From NCBI RefSeq assembly GCF_037975245.1, contig NC_092583.1:6959264-7023263 (forward strand): 64,000 bases of DNA, written 5' to 3'. Below are positions 13,801 through 25,800 of the stretch, in pieces. The notes under the pieces are model-generated. The model worked only from the letters and a program-made list of their open reading frames with translations, searched no databases and was not told where the DNA came from. Every line of letters starts with the position of its first letter. Position 1 is the stretch's first letter. Position numbers and translations under genes: made by a program. Origin of the DNA: Apostichopus japonicus. Its lineage: Eukaryota > Echinodermata > Holothuroidea > Aspidochirotida > Stichopodidae.

Positions 13801-16800
13801 TACATTAAACTTGATCCCATTAAGCATTTCATTGTAAGATTACTGTACATGATGTGCACTGTTTGTGTATAGTGTTTGAGTTAGCACTCAGTAGGGTCCA
13901 ATGTCCAGTAAATTAGACAGTTGTGAGTTGTGACGACATCTGTCGGTTTGTTCAGCCTTTCCTCGATCACTGTGAATTGTTGATTGAGTGTGTTTTAAGT
14001 ATGTACTATGGTTATTCCAAACAACGATTTACAACTCTGGTATTGTAACGGATGGAAGCTTCATTTATGTGAATCAAATTTCTTTAATTTTTTTAAAAAC
14101 TTTTGTGACTCTTTATACCATTGTGACCAAACCATACATGTTCACATTCAACTACAGTAAGTTGAAATGTAGGCCTAACTGGCGTACTGTTCTGAAGACT
14201 GTCCATTATCTACAGTTTTTGGTTAACATCATTACCTTTACTGCTAATTAGATAGTCATTAAATGTTTAATATTTTTCAGGAAAAAAAAAGGTGAAATTA
14301 ACAACATTTTGGTAAATGTTCAGAAAAGACTATAAGTAACATGCTAATTAGCTACATCACCACTCTGTTACTCCTTCCCATCCCTTTTCCTACCCTATCC
14401 CCTCCACATGATTCAGTAACTGAGATCGGCTGGTGTAATTATTTGTTTGTGAATGTGTTGGTCATTAAGCTGGTCCAACTAGCTGTTAAAACAAGTTGTT
14501 CTTAGAAATTTAGGGAATTAAGTATTAATCCAAAGAATTACATAAATGTACAAAAAGAAAGTGATGAACACCATGAAAAAAGATATTAGCATTGTTGTTG
14601 TGACATTTTGATTTACTTCGCTCCTCGCTTACCTGTCTCCTCACAACCTTAGCACCTCATTCTACCGTGTCTTGAGGATAATCTTTTTCAAGTCGAATGA
14701 ATTGAATCATAAATTTAACAACCATTTTTTTCTCTGGTTTTCTTTTGATTACAGATACGGAATGAAGAAATCAAGCAGAATACTTTAAATCACAGGGTGA
14801 GTATTATTGAACTCAGTCAGCTTGATATTTGGTTAAATTTGCCCATAATTAATGTACTTTTTTGTTTGTTTACACAATATTAATTATTTGATAAGGCCTA
14901 ATCTACTGAGAATGGTCAATATCCCCCGAAAATAACACCAGGATATGCTTCAATCAGTGACTATACTGTAGCTTCTCCACCAGTGTCTTTCCTCCTTTCT
15001 CGAGGTGAAATTTGAATTGGTTTTGGCAAATACTATTCCTTTAGCTCAATTTACATGCAGTACAGAAACAGAATTTTGTGGGAATAAACAAACAAAAAGG
15101 TCCATAAAAAGTCAGGGTTTATTAAGTTTTGTTTACCAAAGGAATGGCTTATGTAGTCCCTAGAGAAACTATTGGAACATTAATTATGAGCATGCTGTCT
15201 TGTTAATGCCATAACCTAAAAATAAAAGCCATGTTTTATGACTTAAGGTCAAAGTAAATTGCAGAAATGTAGTATAACTGGTACCATACAGTATATAGTA
15301 TTCTTGGCAATAAAATATTCCCAACAGTATATTTGTTGTGCAGAATATGATGGCTCATAATATACTTTCATATGTTTAGTCTGAGCAGATAGTATAAATA
15401 CTAGTCACACATCATTGGCATCAATAAAATCCTGGACCCACTCAACTGTTATACTCTCCACAGATCTTTGCAATTCTGCATTCTTTTCCCTCTTTTTATT
15501 ATACTGGTCCCTTTTTTTTTTGTATCCTCAAATGACCAAACAGAGCAAAGTGATAAAAACGTAGCCCTGGGAAATTATTATGAGACCCGACATTTAAAAT
15601 GATTATGGAATGAGTAAGATGAAGCAATATTGTATTACAAAGCAATTTTTCATCATTTTATTTGAATAGAACGCTGAAGACAAAAGAAAACACAAAATGA
15701 TGTCACCTGGTGTGGAAGTGAAAACGACTACCATACGGTGAGTAACATTTCATACACCATACAGTAGTTCCAATTCAGGGCTGAGGGCTTTATGGTTACT
15801 GAACCACACGAACAGAACAAGAAACTGCAAGTTTTTAATCCTAGTATCTCTCCTATTATAGGATTAAACTGATCCAGGAATATGTTCTGTTTTAGTGTGT
15901 AGATAAACATGTTTGAGTCAGCATCAGAAATCTGCAGGTATAAGTAGTAGGGTAGGTAAGTGGGAGGGGGGGGGGTGGCTGATGGAAGATTGGACACTGA
16001 AATTCTGAATGGGAGATAGGAGGGGGCTGCAAATCCAAGCTTGACTTTACAGTAGCTATTTCACTTATTCAGTATGTATATTTACTTCCTATGTAAGGTG
16101 TAGGTAGCAAGCCACAGTTAGCAAGTGACGGTTAGCAAGCCACGGTTAGCCGGCCACGGCTAGCAAGCCACGGTTAGCAAGCCACGGTTAGCAAGCCACG
16201 GTTAGCTAGTAATCGAATGGCCCTGGGCAGTGGCAGAGCTAGGGGTATTGGTCGGGGGGGGCGAGCGTGGTCTGTAGGGGCGCTTAGGGCACTATGTAAG
16301 TGGAGCGCCACCACAGGTTGGCGTGGAGCGTACAGGTACAGAAATTTTTTGAGTAAAGATACTACCTAGATCGCCGGAAATGACCCTTTCCAGGCCTTGC
16401 TAATTTGCAGATAAACGAAAAATAAATAGGTGTCTCATCGATGAGAGTAGATGAGAGCGCAATAAAAAAGTCAATAATCGCAAATAAGTAAAAAGTGGTA
16501 AAAAGCTGAAAAGGGCGCCAGCAGTCCATTTGAGTCCGTCAGGGGGGGGGGAGGCATCCGCCCCTCTGACTGTATGGACGCTCCGCCACTGCTCTCACAT
16601 ATTCACACAATACACGACACAAAAAAATTGTATTAAACCGTTTCTGTTTGCTAACACATACTCATTGCTCGAAATGCTCCTTCCCAATCCCTCAGAACTG
16701 GACCCAAGTTTTCATTTTAATTATTTCATTTTATTTAAATTCTGTAAAATCTACCAACAAATAAGCATCAGCACTGAAGGAGCTTACAGAGGGAGAATGA

Positions 16801-19800
16801 AAACCAGTTGCTCTTGGCTGATTTGTACCGATTAATTATGATTATTATTATAAAAATGTATATAGCGCTCACTGATACAGAACAAGTTAGTATCCAGTCA
16901 CTCATTACAACCTAACACTACAGCAAATTACACAATAAAAGCGGCAGAGAACAGGTGTGTCTTTAAGTTCTATTTAAACACATCAAAACTACAGCCATGT
17001 AAATGGCTTATTTAAACTAAACTGAATTATGTGTTGTTTCTGAGGAGTTCACCTATAATGATCTTTGCTGTGATGGTGCTGGGTGGTGATGAAGCTAATT
17101 AAAGATTAAAATGATATTTAAAAGGTAGTAATTTAAATGGTTTATATATTTTTTATATATATAACCTGCATATGTGGCTGGAAATTGCTTTTAAATGGTC
17201 CATCATTATCAAGGTTAATTTTCTGTCCACTGTCATACTCCATGGCTTAATTAACATTTCATTGTTTTAATACTTTTTTACTGACTTTCAGGAGCAGTGA
17301 TGGACCGGTCAGATATGCATTTGACCTTGATGTGGATTACATCACTGAAAGAATTATTGGTAAGTTTTTGCTAATACTAGCCAGTGCATTCGATATGGAA
17401 TATGGTCACGTTTTCATCGTAAGGGAATCTGTTCAGTCTGTCAATTGTGATGTCATATTGGTTGCAGTTAGGTTGACCCTAAACTTTGCAATCTTTCTTT
17501 TAAGTGAATGCTTCCTTATCGCTAGAGACATCTGTCATATTACATTAATGTAATAACAATGTACATTTGGATTTCATTTTAAATATATATATCATTGTAG
17601 AATGGGACCATTCATGTTTTTCCACTGGAAACCTGGCAAATAAAGAGGTTATTTAGCACATAAATCAGCTAATTGCAATACGTTATTGTAGTGAACAGCA
17701 TTGGTAATTGAACAACTCACAATTGCCATATATCTTCAGATTAGTGTGGAACTTGTTGATATAACCCACTTCTTAGAAGTTAACAATAATGTTGGAAAAC
17801 ATTTTAACATTCCCAACCATACTATTAACGACATCTCCCTACAGGGGATTGAATCCTTAGGTAGCCGTCCTGACCTAGTACGAATCAGCAGAGAGAGGCT
17901 GTGGATGCAACGCCTTCGCACCATTCAACCTCATGGGCTCAACATTCAGGAAGGACATGGCTAACTTTTCCTCTGTCCCCCCCTTCTCCCCTTGTTCCCT
18001 CTTCCCTTCCCCCCATCACTCCTCTTCTCACAGCTCTCTTCCACCCCCTTTTTACTTTTTTTCTCCACACCTTTCTGTCTTTGTCCTTCTCCAGTTTATT
18101 CCCTACCCCATGCCTCTAATCCTCTTGCTTTCTTCTTTCCATCCCTGGTCTACTAATCCCCTTACATCTATCTCTTTGTCTTCACCGTGCTTATTAACCT
18201 GTCTGTATTCTGTGCGTGTTTTTGTCCTTTCTGTTACTGTTACTTGTCATTCAGCCTCTGAAGAAGATGCTACTAGGATCAAAACGTCAGGCCAACTTAC
18301 TTTTACACAAGATGAACAATAGTTGAATATATCCCGATGTCCGCCAAACAAGGTGCTTGCCCTTCCTTTGCCCCTCTCTGTCTCCCTCTCATTGCCCCCT
18401 CTCAGTCCCCTCCCATTCCCCTCTTAGGGAAAGATGGTTGCAATGAATTTGGTATTACATAATGCACAAGATCAGTGAACATGTAAACTCTTAAGATTGG
18501 TGATCCATCCTGTAGTGATGATGTATTTTATCATTGTCTTCCTCTTCAGCCATGTCATTCCCATCAGGGGGACCTGAGGCTCAGTACCGCAGTAATCTCA
18601 AAGATGTGGTCAACATGCTCAAGACGAAACATCATAATAAGTACATCATCTTCAACTTATCCAAGAGGAGAAATGATATCATCAAGATGAACGATCAGGT
18701 CAGAATAATTAAATACTTCGTTGAGGTGGCTGGACTTTAAACGGTCACATATTCAGTAATTTCGGCATATCGCAAATGAAATCGTGCAAAACTGTTTTAG
18801 TTTTGCTTTCAAACTTTCCTCAAACATCGAATGGATTGGTATTTGTATTTTTTTGCTTTAGCCTGAACAACAGACGTATTGACGTCAGTGATCAGTGACA
18901 TGCCTGTATATTAGATCTTGTCTAGATGAGCAATGATTCAGTCTATCTTTGACCATCCTAAAAGTTTTGCAGGAAGTTTTTTAAACTTGTTTTTGGTAGG
19001 TTTGCCCCCCCCTCCAGATTATTCTCTGGCGATTAAGAGAGTTATTGTGAGGTACTTAATTATCTCAGAGAAGTACTTTTGATACACTGAAGTCAGGCAG
19101 TAAATGTGTGACCATTTGTGGTTGTTCTAGCATATTTAGGAGTACTACACACAACATTTAATTCATTACGTTTCTAATTTATTAGCTTTTAACATTCAAC
19201 ACTGCTTTGCTTGTTGATGTTCAATATCTGCATCAGTAGATTTCTCCTAAATTGTATTGGACTTCCTAATGAATAGAAGTCATTGTAAGTCGGATAGAGT
19301 GACGTATACATTTGCATATTTGTAGCTTAAAGTGATTTGATAAGACAGGCATTCCTGAGGTTTTATAATTATATTAATGATAAAATTTATATTGAGTGAT
19401 TAATTAATTAAACATATTTAATATTCTCACAAGGCAGATGACGACATTTGTTGATTCATATTTCTATTTACCCTTTGGACTGTTTTACAGACATAGAAAG
19501 CGGGTTCAATTATTAGCAGATGAAACTCAACTAGTAATTACAATCACAAAAATACACAATAACACAAAATTTAGAGTATGAGATGGTTGAATTAATCAGA
19601 GCATTTCGACACTTATACAGGGTCAGGGGTCAGGCCATCATAGACACTTATTCAGAAACGTTTACATCAAACATGAAAATAACAAAGCTAGGAAGACCCA
19701 CAACAGTATGTCATAGCAGATGTCATAGGGTCAGGCCATCATTGCTTTGAAGAATTGTTTTGTGTTGTTATTGTTGGCATTAACTAGTAATGTTTGCTAG

Positions 19801-22800
19801 AATCATTCCACCTTTTTCATGGGAGATGAAATATATATCATTGATCTAGAAGGTAACTATGCACTTTTACTATGTAAGCAAATCTGGGTGGAAGTAAATG
19901 AACTAGAATGTATGTAAATTTATTATTTAAACTGAATAAGTCCAGCTGTAAGATATGAGAATAGAAATCACTAGTTATAGTAGCTAGTACTTGTCTCTTC
20001 TCCGAATTTATAAATCATGAGAAAGAGAGAGAGAGAGAGTTTGTAGCAGATTTTAGATTTTCAAACTGTACCGAAAAAGTTCCAAAGAACTGCAAAGACA
20101 TGTCAACATCCTAGGAGACGAAGATGCTGGATTTGAGTGTATCACTTCCAAGAGTTGTTCAGGTACTTCTTTTAATTCAATCATGTAAGAAGAATTACCA
20201 TAAAACTGCATGCAGCTGATTATACAATCATATGTTTAGAAGGGAGTGGTAGTTGACTGGTTCCTTCATATTGATAAACACTCAACCACAGGGTCCAATT
20301 AAGTCAATCATGTAACAAGAAGTACCATAAAACTGCATGCAGCTGATTGTACAATAATATGTTTAGAAGGGAGTGGTTGTTGACTGACCAGTTCCTTCAT
20401 ATTGATAAACACTCAACCACAGGGAACCATTAACCGCCTACTCAACAAACACATAAATATTAATGTGGGATCACTGGAGATAAGCCAGTCCCTAATGTAC
20501 CTGAAGAGTAGTAAACAGTAAAAGGTTGCCAAAGGATCAAGTCTGGAAAGCTGGGGGCATTTAGGGTGTCAGCTCTTATTGTCTGAGAATATATGTTTTG
20601 TTTGTTTGTTTTTTTTTCAAATAATTGTAGTTGTCAGGCTTCCATGCATTTGAATCATGCAACATTTTAGGCACAAATTTGAAATTGATATGTTATAGAT
20701 CCTTTTTTTTCAGGTTTTTTTTTGTATAAGAAATAAGGATAACTGAAGGATGCATAGTATATTGCATTTCTACAAGTATTTGGAAGCATAGTGACCACGG
20801 AAACCAGACTCCTCTTCCCTACAGTTGCACCTGTAGTGCTCCGAAGCCTAGATAGCTTGTAGAGGACGATGTTTGTTCCTGTTCTGGATATACTGTATCT
20901 GTTGATCTTTCCAGAAATGTACATTTTAATTAAAGTCATAGTCATTCTCAAGTTACTGGTTATCCAATGTTACAAGTATAATACATCTCCTTTAACATAT
21001 GCAAATACATTGAGCACAAAATATGTTAAAGGTCATCAAGTTGGTCCCAAATATGTTAGAAAGTAACAGATAATGGTCACACATGCTGAAATTTCAACAA
21101 GCATTTACTGCCATTCTACAGTAATCTTGAGCAGGGTGTACCCACACTAAGACACTTAAAGTACTACAGACACCTTTTGCTCATACTCAGCACATTTTTT
21201 GTGTGTGATAATCTCATTCAAAATCTGTCAAAATTTTTTGAAAAGCTTGTTTTGTTTCCAAGATATTCAATTTTTGAAGTTTTGATTAATCTGGGAAACT
21301 AAGAAAATATGTGCAAACTATGACATGAAGTGTTGCGCTCATCAAAATTTCTATTTTTTATCCCTTATATATATCATTTGAATGTGAAATTCCTCTTTTC
21401 AAAGAAGACAATAAAATATTTCAAAAACTTGCCTTAGGCCACAAAACGGTGTTCACTGTCTTTGAAACGAAGGTTGTAAAAACAACTTACTGTAGGAATA
21501 TGAACCTAACAGAAAATTAGGAAGTCACTCCCTTTACATCATCAGTGTGCATAATTTGCTAATGTTTATTCATAGTTGAAACTAGAATTAAGAAAAGACT
21601 TGTAAATGGTCAAGCTTTAAATGGATTTTGATTGGAGTTACTGCTATTTTCATGATGTCTAACGCCTATTGGAGTGTTTATTAGGACAGTGTTTTTCATA
21701 GGTGTCCGTAGACATTCAAGCGACTATTTAACGATCCTCCTTCAATGCCTTGGGAAACTTTGGAGTATCAAACCTTCAGGAAAGTACATTTGTAAGCAAT
21801 TGCAAACAATTTCAGGCCAAAACTGATGATGCATTTATTGCATTTAAAAGCAACACTGCATCTATGCCTTACCTATAAGCACTAGGGTGTTATATGAACA
21901 CAATCAACTGGTAAGCTTAATAATAATTAGTCTCAGGTAATTTTACCTTTTGGTTAGAAAGAAATACGAAATTCAAGTGTATAAACAAACACATTACAGT
22001 AGCAAAGTACTTTATTTCATTATTTCAAGTCACAAAACTTGAAAACCTTTTGTGCAGTGATGTTAAACTTGGGCAAGAAATACTTCAAATTTAAATTTAA
22101 AAGGAAACTCCTCTTGGCATTTTGGTTTACGAAGAAGTTTGCCAACTAAGTGTGAATGTTATGTTATGTTTTTTTTAAAGCAACTGCTTATAATGAGGTG
22201 GTAAGCAGCAGGATGTGTGAATCTCTGACTGTGTGAGACTATTGTGTGCCTCATTGGAGTGTTTACTTAATGTGTGTGTCCCTTACCCTTCTTAGCATAC
22301 TGATGGTACAGTAGATCTTATTTACCCTTGCATTCTTGGTTAATATTTCTAAGAAATTTGAACGTCCTGGATTTCCTTGGAACAATCAAGGTTTGAGTGT
22401 TTGTACAACAAGTTTTTGGTAATACAAGGATGCGTGGGACATGAACTCAAGAGTTGAGCTTAAGGTGATACTTTATAAAAAAACATGAAGAAAAACAAAA
22501 CAGAACTGTTCAAACATTAGGCAGAACAAACATCCTGCCATTTAGAGATAGGGCTCCTCTGGAAAGCAGTGCTTTGGCACTGAGCAAGACTACCCTCAAT
22601 AAAGATGACATTAATAAAAAAAGAAAAGAAAAAAGGAGTAAATTTATGTATATTTTTGAAAAAGTACTTCATCTTTATATCATTTCCTAAAGCTGCGTAG
22701 TGCGCTCTTAGTTATGTAAACATTTGGTTTCCATAGTAATTAATTACCTTTTATACCATCCTCCCAGTGACCGTTACTTTGTGTTTGTTATGGTCAGTCA

Positions 22801-25800
22801 TCACGTCTCAAAGTGGCTTTTTAAGATAGGTTGATGTTTGGAAGAACTCCGTATATATTCTTCTTCTTTCAGTGATGAAACATAAAAGATATTAAGTAAA
22901 TTGAACTGCTAACAATTAGTATAAAAAGTGTGCAATTTCTCTTTGGCCCACTTAAATTTAAGTTCTTTTGTTGAAAAACACAGTTGGATACAATATGTGA
23001 ATTAGTTTCATAAATAACATTGAAATTTGGACCATCTCTACCTTCAAATGCATTTGCAATGACTTTAGAAGTATGTGAATACCCCTTATAATTAAAACTG
23101 ATATTGAATAAAAGTGATTCAATCAAGGTATATGATTGATTAGCTATTAATACCAATGACCTCTACTCCTCTACCCTGTAACCTAGTTTGTGATTTCAAT
23201 TTACAGTGCTTCTGGGGTCTCTATTACAGTTATGGAATATACACACCCCCCCTCCCCCCGTCTACCAAACCCTTTAATCCATTCCTGTTTTAGTGTTTAG
23301 ATCAACATCTAATATACAGTAGATCTACAGTGGCAATACGGCTACATTTTGAAGCTTGCTTCATAGTAGCAGGGGCGTATCCAGGATTTTCCAATAGGGG
23401 GGGCGCCAGGCATGAATGATCGCCGTCCTGGGGGATGGGTCTAAGGGGAGGGGTGTACAATTTTTGCTTTCAAAGAAGGGCTGAAATGCAAAATGGTGTC
23501 ATATGCATGGGCGGCGATCCGTACTTCCGAGTGGGGGGGGGGGATATGACCTTGTTGACTATCTAAGCGTAGCGCCACCATGAGTTGGCGCGAAGCGTAC
23601 AAGAAAATTTTGGGATTAACAAACCCTCTAGATGGCCGGAAACGGCACTTCCCGAGGTTTCCAAGCGGCATATACCCAACTTTAAAATAGGGATGTCATG
23701 TCCGAAATATCTCATAAACAGGATCCAAAATACTTTTTTTTTTAATTTCGGGTGTTATTTTGGGAAAATTGCCCCTGTCAATCTTGTTTCAGGCGCAACG
23801 TTAGAATGTTCGAGAGCTCTGTTATATTATTCGATGAAGAAAATGGCCTCATGCAGGCTATTATAGGCCTATACACATGCAATACACAATTACACATAGT
23901 TACATTCCTAGGTACCGATTGCTAGGGCATCCACGTGAAACGTGTATTAAGCATTACCCTGGTTACATGAGATTCTCAGCTGTTCGAGGGAACATGTATG
24001 TGTGTAGGCCTACTATAGGGCCTATATGAATACTATGAGGGTGCATATATGTACTATATCAATACTGTGGGCGCAATAATACATTTTGTTGTTATAGGGC
24101 CAATGAAGCCTACAGTCAACTATTTTTGCTTTATAAAGAAGCTTTATTTGAAAAGATCGCACTGCGTTTATGGTAGGCGAGAAATGAAGCTAAAAAAGAG
24201 CCGTACATTAACGAAGATGCATAAATGTAGGCATGAAAATATTCTTATCCCTGGCATTTGGTGGGGGGGGGGATATGGTGCATTACATTCCCTCCACCCA
24301 TTTTCATGGGGGGATATATCCCCCCTCCACCCAGGATCGCCGCCCATGGCCATATGTGATCCATTTTTCGACCTTAATAATAAGCAACATTTCCAGTAAA
24401 TATGGACACAAAATGCACAATTTAGTATGGCTGGCATGTCATTTAGTGTTTATAGTGATAATACAAACACAATTACCATCTATGTTTCTAAAACTATTAT
24501 GCCGCCGAACTTCGCCAGAACCTTTTTTTGGCAAACAAAAAATAAAGCATACGGGAGGGGGGGGGGGGGGTTGAGCGATCACCGACATCTCACATAAAGG
24601 TCGTCATCAATTTTTTTTTTTTTTTTCTTGCTAAACTTTTTTTTTTTTTTGGTGACGGCCAATAGGGGGGGCACGCGCCTGTTGCGCCCCCCCCTGGATA
24701 CGCCCCTGTAGTAGTGTATCTTGTTTACAATTGTCTACAATTGTTCATGTATTTCAGTGTTTTTTTTTCTATGTTCAGTGTGACAATGATTTTAAATTCG
24801 ACATAATTCATAAAAACTTAACAGTTTATGGACTGTAGCCTCCGGAGTTCCAATAATTTCGATTTGACAGGTTTTGTAAAATGAACCTTCCTGCTTATAA
24901 TCATTAAGAAATGAAAAGATAAAGGTAGAGCAAGATTTTATAGTTTGAGGTATTTGGTGGGATTGACGGACTAAAGGGATTGGACTGTGATATATAGGAG
25001 GTGTTAAATATCAGTCGAGGTATGCCTAGGATTGGCTGCTTGCATAATATGTACTGCTTTGTATAAAAAAGCTACCTTCACTCTGTCGACAGTGGTATTA
25101 AATTTCTTTCCACTTCAAAAAATGTGTATTATTTTCAGGAAAAAAATTAAGAAACTCTTTGAGGGTTGTCCAATCAATGTTGAATTGCCACTTTTCGTAA
25201 AGTACACCTGCGGAAATTCATGTTCAATGATATTAAGCAGCTTAGGTACCTCATTAAAAAGTTGTTTGACAAGCCTTGAGTGGTTGGTTATATTTGAGTC
25301 AAATCTGAAACTTGAAGTAAACACATTCAGTCTTTCTACGATCCAGAAAGTATCTGAAAGGATCAACAACTCCTTTTTTTATTAAATTTCTGTTAGACCC
25401 TGGAAGTAATATCTGATGGTTAATTAAATTATGTTAAATCCATCTTCTGTATTTTCCTGTGGTGGGTAATGTAGGTGACACCTTAAAAACCAGCATTAAT
25501 TCTGTGATGGGTTTGATCAATTTTCAATTCTTAGTATTCCAACACGGTGTGCCAGTTCATCGTTGATTTCGTCCGATTTTTTGTTTCTTATAACCCCCCC
25601 CCCACACCCTCTACCCTAAAAGTTGCTTCTCCAGTCGGAAGGTTTCATTACATTTATTTATTTCCATGTTGCACTGCATTTAATGGCTGCCAGATGACAA
25701 ATTCTTAAATTCTGAAAAGTCTGTTCTTAAATTCTGAAAAGTCTGTTCTTAAATTCTGAAAAGTCTGTACTGTAAATCCTGGCATATTACCAAATTCACC

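Larger units (their letters stand above)
7881..14754 (+). other. tensin intron, 6.9 kb
   Basis: Non-coding. It contains the G-rich run near 7931, poly-C near 9809-9826, poly-G near 9548-9557 and the 64-bp minisatellite at 10570-10762. Open frames on either strand are short and unlike known proteins. Alternative first exons could hide here but none is recognisable. Confidence 0.6.

Noticed and set aside
17901-18322. Ser/Pro/Leu-rich open frames after the Penelope-like fragment
   Set aside because: They come from a C/T-rich non-coding tract and have low-complexity translation.
23585-24574. Several open frames of 90-116 codons on both strands
   Set aside because: They lie in the nested inverted-repeat elements, contain Gly/Pro runs from G/C homopolymers, and show no transposase or other domain.
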